Shown in pieces: positions 35,599-48,700 of a DNA stretch of 64,000 nucleotides. The position numbers were made by a program, and so were the translations under genes. The notes under the pieces were generated by a model, which was given only the letters and a program-made list of their open reading frames with translations, did no database searches and was not told the DNA's origin. Every line of letters begins with the position of its first letter. The first letter of the stretch is position 1. This DNA comes from Babesia bovis T2Bo (Eukaryota > Apicomplexa > Aconoidasida > Piroplasmida > Babesiidae). The DNA is taken from contig NW_026261571.1 of the NCBI RefSeq assembly GCF_000165395.2, positions 1,574,501 through 1,638,500 on the forward strand. Direction: 5' to 3'.

Positions 35599-36192
35599 AT
35601 GGAGACACGTGGAGAGAATGTAGGTATCTTCGACCGTCATTCTGGTATATGCGAGGAGTTTGAGCTGGACGGTTTGTGTTTAAAGTTTAAGCAGTTGGAG
35701 TCTTATGACGAATATTTAGAGGTTCGCCCATTGGTTGAGCAGCTATCTCGTTGCTCCATTATTCACTACCGTGAGTATGTAGAAAGAATGCTACGATATC
35801 CATCATACTATCCTTTTGTCTTATGTTTATCTGGTTCTGCGTCTAATGTGGAACCTAGAAATCCTGTGGGAGACAATACAGATGCAAATACCTCTACAGC
35901 GGAGTGCAATTCTTCACTGGGTAGGAACATGATTATTGGCTATTTGGAGATTTACGTTATGCCTCATTTAGGTCGTTCATTTGACTGTCGTTTGGAGCGT
36001 GTTGTTATTCATCCATCATATCGTAATCGCGGTATTTGTCAACGGATGCTGAATTCAGCCATAGAGTTTTGTACATCGGTATTACGTTGCAATCGTATTG
36101 ACCTCATAAGTGACAATCCTGTAGCTGTGCACATATACAAGAAGTTCGGTTTTGACCACGTTATGGTCAACACATATCGCAAGAGTGTTTAG
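35599..36192 (+). CDS. GNAT-family acetyltransferase, probably glucosamine-6-phosphate N-acetyltransferase
   Basis: A single exon of 197 residues from ATG 35599. The C-terminal half is a GNAT fold: 'IIGYLEIYVMPHL' (strands 3-4), then 'CRLERVVIHPSYRNRGICQR' with the acetyl-CoA loop R-N-R-G-I-C, then 'IDLISDNPVAVHIYKKFGF' with the 'A..iY.k.GF' ending. The central 'PSYYPFVLC' and the link to 'LERVVIHPSYRNRG' resemble GNA1, which makes GlcNAc-6-phosphate for UDP-GlcNAc synthesis and hence GPI anchors. Apicomplexan GNA1 enzymes are known to be divergent, which fits the modest resemblance. A polar insert of about 30 residues (roughly 78-108) lies between strands. Another small-molecule acetyltransferase remains possible. 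Confidence 0.65.
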   Translation: METRGENVGIFDRHSGICEEFELDGLCLKFKQLESYDEYLEVRPLVEQLSRCSIIHYREYVERMLRYPSYYPFVLCLSGSASNVEPRNPVGDNTDANTSTAECNSSLGRNMIIGYLEIYVMPHLGRSFDCRLERVVIHPSYRNRGICQRMLNSAIEFCTSVLRCNRIDLISDNPVAVHIYKKFGFDHVMVNTYRKSV

Positions 36193-36743
36193 CATATTTG
36201 CTTTGATATGCTGTTTTTAAAACATTTTTTGTGGCATATATCGTCACTAATTTAACATAAATTTAATTATCAATCGGATTTGATATGATTCTGACAACTT
36301 ACACATTTACATAAAATCCAATGTTATACCAAATTCGTTCCATTTTTGAAGCATTAAAATATATAAATCGTTCTACATTTCGTGCTAGAGCTTCTAATCC
36401 GTATGTATCTTTTATTTAGACACATGATTGCTAGCTGGCGTAACTATACATCAAATGTGTTACACATCAATCATATATATCTCCTATATGTTGCTGTATA
36501 CTGTTTATTTTATGTATGATATACTATATCTCCAGTTAATGCCATTTTGTTCATTTCGGGGTGGCTCTATTGGGTTACGCGTTGCTTCATTATGTTAGGT
36601 AGTTTAGAGACACTTTATAACATTTTGTAAATGAAGTCTATTTAGCAATCTAAATATATGGAAAGACGTATATTTCTATTCTATGTTATCTGATACACAT
36701 TACCTTAATTAACTTGCCAGTTTGACTTCTTCTTGATGTTGTT
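36193..36743. other. Intergenic region upstream of the HECT gene
   Basis: About 550 bp of AT-rich DNA between two plus-strand genes; it should contain the HECT promoter. Nothing specific recognised. Confidence 0.4.
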
Positions 36744-39700
36744 ATGACTTATTTTAGATTTTCGGATTCCTGCAGATCATCTTCGGGTGTTGATGGTATA
36801 GACCGGGAACCATTGACTTCGTCTTCATTTTCAGTTGAAGATGAGTTATTTTGGTTTAGGAGTCTGGTATACAGCAAGTATACCTTTTTAACTCGTTGCA
36901 GGCATAGTTTCGATATCCTAGATGCGCCAACATTTTCCTTATTCCAGGGTATACAGCCTGTAATAAGGAAATACAACGATCGATTAGTTGAAGCTATTTT
37001 TAGTGGTTCAGCCACAGGTTCTTTGTTATCTACGATATGCGAGTGTTATAAGAAAGATATCGAGGCTGTATATAAGTTACGGTCTCGCGCACAGCCTATT
37101 AACTCGTTAACTTTGCTCTATGAACCACCTATTCGACATGAATCAGGCGATCGTGCTGAAAATGATTTTACTACGAATGATGCTGAACACGCTTGCGGTG
37201 ATTCGGAAGGGGACTGGGCCAAAGACGCACTGGAGCACTCGTTAAAAAGTGTATCTATTAAGTTTACTGACGACCCGCAATCGTTTTTGATCAAGAATAG
37301 AACGCAGCTTTTTTCCAAACTTCTATATAATCCAGATACGTCATATTACAAGGCCCTATGCTCACAGCTTTGTCATTTTGGGTTTTCTGTAGAGCCTTTG
37401 GTATCTTTATTTCATAAGAGGCGGCGTCAAGCCGTCACTCCCTGCGATGACAATATAAGTCGTCCGTTACATCTAAGGCCTAATGCTCTGGATTCTAAGG
37501 GACGTACCAATCACATTGATTCCACGGATGTTCAAGATGTATCAAGTCGGTTAAAGTTAAGTTTCGAGTCCATGATCATAAGGTTGAAGACCACAATCAC
37601 ATCGAGCACATATTCATTCACGAAGACTGTATTGGCTGCTGATTCTCAGAACGACCCTGAGCTATATGACTTTTTAAATAACCATTTGAAAAGTTTTCAA
37701 GACGATGTTCTACTATGTCCCTGTGACTATAAAAAATGGACTCATTTGCTCGTTTCGGGTTCATCTTGTGAAATATCAGCTACTCTACGTGAATGCTATG
37801 ATGTTGTATCGAATCATTTGGCATTGATACTGAGCATTGTGCACAAGCACCGTCATTCATTTTTGTTCGAGCTTTGTATTGACTTGATGTTTTGCGTTGC
37901 TATACGCCATCCTAATCCCTGTGAGTCATTACAATGTTGTTTGACTTATTGCAAGACATATTTGATTCCTGATTTACGATCTTTATGTAACCAAAGTGAT
38001 TCATCGGAGAATGACACTCTACTTTGGTTACCTCGTTTATCAGGTTCATTTGACTGTTTAGCGGATCTCGACTACTTTGCATTGCACCACCCTTTACTTT
38101 TGAATGGTCGTGAATGTTCTGATGGTGGCACTTGTGACAGGTTGTATGAGACATCGGTTCCGTTAGTAGGTTGTTACGTTTTGTCTTTGGACATCGAGAT
38201 GAGTGACAGTGGTCTATTTGATGTTAATGGTCCTGCTACTACTACTGATTGTTTTCGTTTATGTGTTCGTAAATCAGGGGATAATCCATCGGATATGGTA
38301 TCATTCATATCGGATGGACATCAGATGGTAGTTTTGGATTCCTCATTGGCTGTAATAGACCTACATTCTCTCAGTTGTTATAGATTCGAGTTTCTATTTT
38401 ACAATGGCAATCTGTTAATTTATCTTAACGGCACTCGATTTTATACAAATGAACTCTGTGTTTCATGGGATTTAAACAAGTCTGTTGATACGATATTAAT
38501 GACATTTGAGTATAACAGCAGATGCTTGAATGTTGAAGAGCCTTGGAATATATCACCTGGATTGCGTAGTGAAATGATAAAGCGTGAACTAGCTACGAAT
38601 GTTGCTTACGGCAATATGTCTTATAATGGGTCACTATTTGAATCGTTATATGAGCGTGCATTATTCTTGTATCGTGTGACAACCACTTTTCACGATAGTG
38701 CATCTCGTATATTTTATGCCTTTAAGGGATTTTCTAGTGACTTACATGGCTGGAATTCTGATTTCTTACGATACGTCAGGTTAATGTTTGAGAATTTATC
38801 CCACATATTTGAATGCATTAGGATAGCTTCTGATTACTATGCGTTGTCCAATACGGTGAATAGTTTGACCCTATGGCGTATATTGGCGCAGACTATTCTA
38901 TCATTAGTTTCGACGTTGCGGCTATCTTTAAGTAATCCTACAGCGCGGAGCAAGATACCGGCTGATTTGCTTGATCTAATGGCATCGTGTTATATACAAT
39001 GTATGAGGTTCAGACCGCTAGTCGTGAATTCCACTGAAATTGGCTCCTATCACCTTCAATTTGACATTGACGATTTATCACACGCTATAAACATGACGGC
39101 TGTATGTTTCGTTAGATCCAATGTTGATATATTCACTCAAATGTTTTCCAAACTTCGATTAGAAGTATTGTCAGAGTTGTTACAAGTGACTGTGGATTTG
39201 AATGATGCGAAGCCTGATGGTATTGCAGGTAACAATTATATTTTGAAGGCCCTAGAATACCTCAATAATAGCGACTGCATAAAGATATTTACAAAGCGTG
39301 CTTTATTACCTAATACATCACATTCACTTTGTAGAGGCTCACTAGGGGACATTGATTTTAAGAATATCTGGTGGAATATGATTAAACGGCTATTGGATAG
39401 TGGAAGGCAATATCTATTAAACAGTTCTCGCTCACGTGATGTAAATACTATTCCCTGTACTGGCAAACACTCTAGCTCTAATGATGCCTTATCAAGTCCC
39501 TATTATACATGCGATTCATGTGTACGTTTTTTGCCAATGCCCACCAGCTTTCGTATTGGTCAATATATGAACCGAATATCAGATGCTGGTGAGGCATCTC
39601 TTTCGTTTGTTCCACTGTTCTTATGTCGACTGTTGCTAAAGCATGGTGTATTCTATCTTTGTCTCAATATTTCGGAGTGCCACAAGGAGAATAGCTCTGT

Positions 39701-42700
39701 TGTACTCCAAAATCGTTTGGTTAATACAACGTCGCCAAACACAAACAAGGATCGTTTTTGCGACTGGAGTAATGATGTACTGCTTGATGTTGCCGCTGAT
39801 TGTACCAATAACGGCTTATACAACACACAAAGAATATTTAACAAGGACAATGTTCTTATCCTGGAGTATATCATGTCGCGGTTGGTCATGAATGTTGAAG
39901 TTGGATATACTCTAGCTGCAAAACATCTTCATGAGCTATCATCTGACTTAATGAGTCCTTTCACCGCGTGTTTCTATAACTTCATCCAAGCTTTATCATT
40001 GATTGAGATAATGGATCACATATATGAGCTATTTGAGCGCGTGGGTGTTGCTGACGGTTACGGATGGCAGGTTTACCGAATTTATGGCTTTTACATTAGG
40101 TTACTGCCTGCGCTTCTCCATGTTACATTGCAAATTTGGGTTTGCATTAAGCGTTATTCAAAGGAATTTAATGATTTCTCTATACCTATGAATTACGTCG
40201 TGCTTCAATTCCATTCACTAGTCTCCCTTTTGGGTAAATTTTCAGTAGTTCTATTTAAGCATTCTCGTGGATATTCTAGGAGACATCTTAATGATTGTCC
40301 TCAAGGTTTGTATACTGATACATTAGCCATTATCAAGGGTCTGGATAAGTCAGTTTCTGGCGAGGTTCCTCAATGGTTACTACACGGTAGTTATTTATCC
40401 TTGGACAATAATGACGATTTGGTTACCAGTTTGCGCCGTTTGATCAATTTGTTACAGGATATCAATTATGATAGCGGTACTTTGAGATGTGATACTGGTC
40501 TGTTATCGGGATATACATATCCCAGTCATCACTGGGCATCGTTGATTATGTCAAGTAATCCCGAAGCCATTGCTCGTTTGGGTCCCGGTTTCCGTATTGT
40601 TCATCCATCCTTTGAGCGTTGTCAATTGGGTATACTAGCTGTTTTTATCCATCTACTTGGTTGCACGTATAATCATATCGACTTTAGTGTCCGTACGTCA
40701 TCTCAGGCCATTCTACAGTTATTACAACGCTTACAGACAAAGCATTCATTGATATTATCCTCACTTAGTGAGGGACAGAGCATGGCTAATTTACGTGAGC
40801 AATACGTGGAAGACATTACTTCACGGTGTAGTTGGTTGATTAACAACACAAGATGTGGCAGTTTCCACTTAGACAATGTACTTACTATAGAAAAATCAGT
40901 GGATCGTAGCTCTAGAAGATCTTTTTCGTCATCTTGTGAATATAAGGTTGGTAATGGGCCTGCTCATTCCTCTGGTCATATGTATACACGCTTGCGATCT
41001 GCAGGACGGCGTACATCAAGTCGCCGATGTAGTACTACGGACGGCGGCAACATATCGTCATATACTCGTGTATCGTTTTCTGACAATCGATCGATTGAAA
41101 TAACCCCGTTTATTGTGGATATTACCCGATTTTTGCTTTATGGACCGGATATCTCAATTTGCAAGGCTGATTTGAATTCACAACGTGTGAGTACTGTTTG
41201 TAGGTATGCCATGTGGCTTAGTGTCCAGGTGTTGAGTACGCTTATTAATGACATCCGCATCGGGAATTCATCAGAGGATCCCTATGTATATGGTCGTCAA
41301 CTTCTGGTTGACGTAGTATGCGGACCTGACGTTGGTTCTGCTATATTATGCTCTGAAGGTCTTCATAAGGTATGCCTTCACTTTTGGTCAAGCATAGTCT
41401 CCACATGTCGCGACATGGTATTGGTATTATCTTCAGAGGGTATAACCGACCCATGTCGACTTGGCTCATTGTTTCACGACATCATATTACGTTCTCAGGA
41501 GTATGTATTGGAACGCCTTTGTAGTTGGTATTTATCCTCTGGTATATGTAACATGGAGCTATCTAGTTCTATTGGTCTCTATGTACCAATGTGGGCTCGT
41601 ATATCACTTCCATTTTTTGTTCTCCAGTACTCCTTGGGTCTAGATCCTATGGCTCAAAGTCGGTATGCCAGTCCTATTTTTAGCTATCTGCTATCGCTAC
41701 TGCACCCCTTGGGTGCTAATTTCCAAGATGGCAGTAGTTTGAACTTTGGCGTTACCAGTGGCATTGGGTCCATTATTATGGTCTTCGTATCCTACATGGC
41801 ACTGCAAACCTTTAGTAATGCGGCAATGGAAGTATTCCGAACACTATGGAGTTCAAAATATGTAAGGTACGATGTATTAAGGGTGCGTCGTGGATATTTA
41901 TATCTCTGGGTTAAGCGCAAATGTGACATGTTAGAATCCGTATACAATCCTGAGTTACGTTTAGATTTGTTATGGTCCACTAGTGTATGTTCATACACTG
42001 ATATCAACTTGACTCAGCTGAGTGATGCTATTAGCAATATTGGCAAAGAGAGTTCAGAAAAAAAATTTGAAGATGTACCCAATGATATTTCACTATGGCA
42101 CATGTGCCCTACTACGGACTCCGTGATTACGGAGGCATCTATGCTTAATACGGATAGTAGCGAACAAGGATCTGGTATTGATTTACGTAACGACACTTTT
42201 CCCATTTGCATAAACGTTATCTTAAGCAAATGCGATGGCAACTCTACTTTTGTAGATACTGTTGCAATACAGCATTTGGACGGCAAGCTTGAAGTGGATA
42301 AGGGTGGTTCCAATTGGTCCGTTGTCAGTCATGATCCTGATATGGCCACTTTACACCCGTTGCGCAGCCATTTACATTTTCTAGTTCGATTTCTACTTTG
42401 GGTTACGTTCAATTCTAATATTTACATCTGCACCGGTCCTGTTTCCACAATAGATACTGTTTCCTGTTTGGTTCGTCTAATCCTTACATATCTCCGCGAT
42501 AACTGTTCGTTGTTATCATCCTTCAATAGTTTGTGTGCACCTTGTGAAACTATACCTCAAGAAGATCGTATGGCATATCGATACACCTGTGCTAATCTTG
42601 AGGATGATTGCAATGACGTTACATTCTCTGGTCAGTTTACTAACTGCAATAAATGCTCTACAAGCTTGATATATCGTAACGAGGTTGAGTATTTTTGGAC

Positions 42701-45700
42701 GTCCTTGGTTACTAGGTTATCGTCAGAAATTATCGTTACTAAGAACTACTACTTGGCGCACTATGTTATGAGTTGCATCCTTTCTAGCTTCAGTCTAGGC
42801 TATGGTCAAATAGAGTCTTTATTATCATGTTCTAGGTTGGGTCCTGCATTTTGCGCTCTATTCACTGCTTGTACTCGCAGAGCGTGTGACAAGTCTTTGA
42901 CTGATCACAGTGACGTGATTTCCACTATTGAGAAGGATGTTGATGAGTTGTTATCACCTGGGTTGCATGGTATGTTTCTATATCGTTGGCTTCCTCCATT
43001 GGAAATATGTCCTCGTGAGTATGTTTTTAATTCGGCAATGATGTTATTTAAAACTGCTTATTCAACTCCCGATACCGATTCAAAGGTGGGCACAACTGAA
43101 GAGGTAGACCCTTTTGCATCATTTCCTCATTCTGCTGAATTCGTCGCGCATAACAATTCTGCTGATTTTGAATCCGAGATTACTGGTACATCTCTTCATG
43201 TAACTCGTGCTGGTGATATGGGCGGCATTGTTCTATTTCGTATTCCTTTGGATATGGTTTCTACTAGTAGTCATGGTAGTGTAAACTTTTTTATATTATC
43301 ATCTGGTCGTTTTGGTATAACTGTTGCTCCTGCGGATTGTATTTTTGGTTCGGTTACTGACTTATTCGTTCGTAATGACGTTGTTGGATTTATGACATCG
43401 AGCTCGTTACCATTTACCCATGATGTTTTTGCTGCTACTATAAACTACCGTGTGGGTGACATTCTCGCTGCTTCTTTTGCTATTGATCAACGTGATGACG
43501 GTCAGGTTTGTTTACGTACTGAGTTATTGATTGGTGGTAACAGTATAGGATCAGTTCTTGAGGTTGTTTATGACCCATTTAGTCAGAGTGACCCCTTACG
43601 TCGCATGAGTTTGGTATTTATATTCCAGGATCCTCAGACTATTGTTTACAATGGTTTTAGTGACACTCCTGCTGGTAGCAGTGGTCGTGTTGTGAGTCGT
43701 GAAACTTTGAGTACATTCCGTAGTAATACCGCTTCTGATCACCATGTTGACATATCACTAACTGCTGCTGATGGTGTTTCAGCTACTGAAAATGTAGTAC
43801 GTCAACCTTCAATTCCGGTTGCGCACCGCCGAACTGGCAATGCATCGGCTAACGATCGCCTAACCTGGGCAGAATTGAATGAGTTGTCAATTGATCCTAT
43901 GGATGACCGTCCATATATTGATCCACCGGATAAAATGCCATCTGCCTTAGTACTCACCAGTGATTGGAACGTTGGTTACGACGTACCACTGGACAGTGGT
44001 AATACGTATGACCATTTGTCAAGGCTTTATGCAGATACTACATGGACAGATATCCTCAATCTCGATCATGGCTTGATTGACATTACATCGGCTACTATGT
44101 TTACGGAGTCTATACAGCTGTATCAATCATTATTTTGGTCCGAGAGCATTGAACTCAGTGGTTTGAAGCTTGAGTTAGTATCCCAGATGTGCATTTCTTT
44201 TGAATCGGTTTATAATTGTTTATTAACTAAGGTTACGCCAGGCCCCGACGAGTTGATATTCATTCGTAAAAGTTACAGTTGGCTTGCCGTTTTGGGTTGT
44301 GACACTGACAGCGACCGTTGGAAAACTAATCTAGACAATGTGTCTCGCACTGTTATGAACTTCAAGCTTCCTTGGCTATTAGGTTCTAGTTCAACTACTG
44401 ATTCATGCTGTAGTCAGTTAACTGCTGAGAGTTGCCGCAAACTTTTTGAATCCCTATCTGATCTGTTATCAGTTCCTGCTATCACAGATAGTTTGTTGTA
44501 TCTGTTTAACCCGGATACTTGTGCCAACTTATCTAAGCCAGAAGAACTTGGTTCACGTGCTACCCTATTAGCATTTGGCAGTGCCGCGTTATTATGTTGC
44601 GTTATTCTAGGCAAGGTTCTTGTTGAGAAGGGATGTGTATTTGACACCATGGATCCCATGAGTTCATTTAGTGACAGCGTAGACAAACTATTCTCGCTGG
44701 CATATAAGCTGATTGGTACCGGTGATATGGCTACGGGGAATATACCAGAAGAGAGCTTCTCTACGCTGCTATCAATGCTTGGGATTGACATTGGCGACGA
44801 CAATAGCGACCTGGATTCATTTAGTCTTAATAGTCGTAGCGAGTCGATGCCAAACGACGTCGCATTATACACGTTGTGGTCGGCTATATACAGAGCTGTT
44901 GAATCCCGTCGTTTGAATATGCCTCAAATGTGTTCACTTGACGGTAAGCGTATAGATCGTTTGGCTCATAACAGTCGTATGTTCGGTACCTTTGACAAGA
45001 ACTTCCACAGTGGAATCCGCAATCCTGGAGCTAGTCGTCATTTTTACCGACTATCTCGTGGTGATCATATTCTGAAGTCAGATGTATACGATCTGTTGGT
45101 GATTTTAGTAGCGGCATGCCCCGATTACTTCATCGATCGATTGATTAGCCTGGAAGACACTCAGTGTATCGAGTTGATCCGCTCTTGTATTCAGCATTTT
45201 GGCATATTTTATGACCCCAATGGACCGGATTATTGGCACTGGGTATATACAGCTCGTGAAGTATCCGTTTCTGCTATAGACCAGTATTCATGTAGTGTCG
45301 ATCCTTTGTATTCTCTGCAGCGACTGCTATACCTAGAGGGCAGTTCATCGCACCTGAACCGTATCCTGAACGTCCTTTACACCGAGCTTATTTATTGCGT
45401 GGCAATGCTAATTCACGACACAGAGTCTATGATCGGTACATGTGATGTCATATACTGGCTACTAGACATTCTACAACGTCATCCATGCTGCAGCGGTTTA
45501 ATTAGGCGTAGGTTTGTCACTGGTTACACGTGGTCATTGCTACATCTACTATTTATCAACTGTTCTGCATTACCCTGCAAGTTAGCCGTTGTAGCTTCAA
45601 GGTTAACATATTGGATAGCACCCTCTGGCGACCGATCACAGATGATAATGACAACTCAATATTGCGCCACCAGTGCTTTACGTCGTTACCATGGAGTATG

Positions 45701-48700
45701 CTCATATTACAATGTATCTGATCTAGATTTCTTTACTAACTTTGATTACTCATCTGAGGAACATGCTACAAAATACTGGACAGCTGTATTAATCCACTCT
45801 TTCGCCACATCACTATCTATTCTTATGGAGTATGGTTGTGATCCTTACTTCGATGTTGATGATATGGTTGCTATGGCTCATTACATCTCGGTTGGTAAAG
45901 GTTCTGGGATTGGTAATGACAATTACATGCGCCATATACTACATATTCCTGCTGAATTCACAGTGTCTAGCTCTGTACCGACTCAATATCGTATAGGTGA
46001 CAGTGACACTCTGATGAACCCCGTCTTCGTCAAATCATCTCGATCTCGCAGTCTTTGCTTAAGTTTCAACGTCAAGCACAGGACTCGTGTTTTGTTATAT
46101 CACGACCGTGAGTGTCTCCATTTAATTGGTGAATCAGTGCTACATCCTGATGTCCATTTACTTTTGAGCAATGGCAAGCCTGTGTACGTAGATCGTGGCG
46201 ACCCACTACCATTCAACAAGATGCGACAGTTGTGTATAGTGCCGGTTCTAGTGGTACATCGTGATGTTGGCAATATACATTACGGCGCCCGGATTCGCAT
46301 AGGTTTTGTTACCAGTGGTATGTATAACCTGACCACTTCGTGCCCCAAGGTACACCTAGAAGGTTGTTTATTATACGTGGAAATTGAGGAAGACGTTCGG
46401 GTATCCCAAATGGTATATCGTGACCACGTTGTTTGGGAATTCGGTTTGCAGTCGGTAACTATAAAACTGCCGCATGAAGCTGAACTCCTACGTCCCTATA
46501 TAGTTGTATTGCACCCCGACTTGGATTACCAGGAAGACGTACTTGTAGCTCGTAGTATGCTGAATGTTTGTGTTGGCAAACTATGTTACTGTATCTATTC
46601 ACCGTCATCCTTGTCTATAAAGGACTGTGACAGTTACCGGGAGGTACAATTACCATTTCGTCCGGGTATATCCATGAGCAACTGCTCCTATTTGGCAGAT
46701 TCACCTTCAGGCAAGCACTTGGACATGTTTGACCTCTTATGTGTATATGACCATTCTGGTATAGTAGATCTGGACTTGATGTCATCTCATATGGCTTTAC
46801 CATTTGTGGCGTCATTACGTGTTCAGAGTTCACATCCAGATGTTTACATAGGCCTCGAATGGTTAGGCCTCAGGTTTCTATGGTTTGCTAATGGCACTGT
46901 CGAGGTTCCCGTTGACTGCCCATTGTATGGTTCCACTGTAGTTCGTACTCGTTATGCTAAATTCTGTGGTATAGGATATGATCGCGATGACTTGGTATCA
47001 TTACAATTTGTACCTGGTCTGTTATCACTACTATTTATACTAAACAACGACGTGCGTATGGTACTAGACTTTCGTCGTTTTTATGACCCTTTGTTGGATT
47101 ACTGTGAAATAGGCCGCATAGACTTTTGTTTATGCAAACACGCTGATTACCTGGATATCCCTAAGCTACATTTGGAATTGTTCAATGCCATTATTGACAA
47201 CAAGGTCATGTGCGTACATCGTATATTGAGTCAGCTCAAGTACCATGATATAACACAGGCCCGCTCACTGCTTGAGGTACCATTGTCTGTTAATTATCCT
47301 GGCGGCCCATATGACAATTACAATGCTTTGTATGTATGTTGCTTATTGAATCGATGCGAGATCTTACGTTACATATCACTGGTTCCAGGGGTTAACTTTG
47401 ACAGTCCCTGTGGTTCAGGTTCTGAGAGTCCTTTGATGGCTGCCGCTCGTCACGGTTGTACCATGATAATATCTTATCTCATAACACTCCACGGCGTTGA
47501 TGTCAACTATAGGGACAGTTATGGTAATACTGGTATTATGCACGCATTGATGGAATGTGCCAATCACAACCCTGCTGCCGTGCGCATTCATTCCGTGCAA
47601 CGAACAGTCCAAGTACTCCTGGCATTTGGTGCTGACATATTAGTCCGTAACGGAGCTGGCTCCACGGTATTAGATTTATTACCTTACCACCTCAAGGATA
47701 TGATACCTCTATGTAAATTTGTGATTAATCAGTACAACCTACAGCAGTCGATGTACGTTGCCCCTTGTGCAAGCCACTTATGGCCTGGTTTACTTGGTGG
47801 CAGTAATTTGATTTTTGGGTGTGAAGATGCTACTACAACCAACCACTTTGAGCTGACCAGTTTAGTGATTGACAATATTGACATATATGCCGAGCCTCAT
47901 GCTTCTGTGAGTCAATTTAATGAGCTTCTTGGATATTTACCTGATTTATCTTTAATCGAGCATGGTTTGGATAATATAAGGGATGGTATCATTAATGCTT
48001 GTCGGAGTATTGGTTTATCACTTCTAATGCGTGCAGATGGAATAGGTCCAGGGGGCACCGTATCATCACCGCGTCCCGATATTCCTCTTCCTGTGGATAT
48101 ATATTTATCTCCTGTTAAAATCGATACAAACAGCGACTTAATTCACGGTCTACGATCGGTTCTGTTAACTTTTGTGGATGAGATAATGCAATTTCGAGAT
48201 TGGAAGCTTAGCAATGGAGTATCTACCTTTTGCCAGCTATGTACTGACTTTTGTAGGCAGTTGAGTACCATGTCAGGATATCATGCTCTAGTATCATTCA
48301 TATCCTTCGAGCATCGAGTAACTAAGTTATTACAGCACAGTATTTTTGGTGAGCATTTAAATATCCCATCATTGCCATTCCGTGATCCTTCTGATAACCG
48401 TATATCTATTACAACTTTACAGTGGTACACTACATTATTAAGTGGCACCCCTCTTTTGGAATGCCAGTACTCTCTCTTCACTACTGACTACCTTGCCCTT
48501 AGTTGTGGTAACGCCATAAGTCGTTACCTCGACAACCCCGGGAACTCTGTCTTAGAGACGGATACTGATTACCCATTACCCCTCTTTTCCAGTACCTGCA
48601 TAGACGTGGAAGTTACCAACGGGTTGTATACATTTGACAAAATTAGGCACACGTTGAATCGCAGTGTCTCCAAGGAACTAGACATGGCATTGCATTCCAT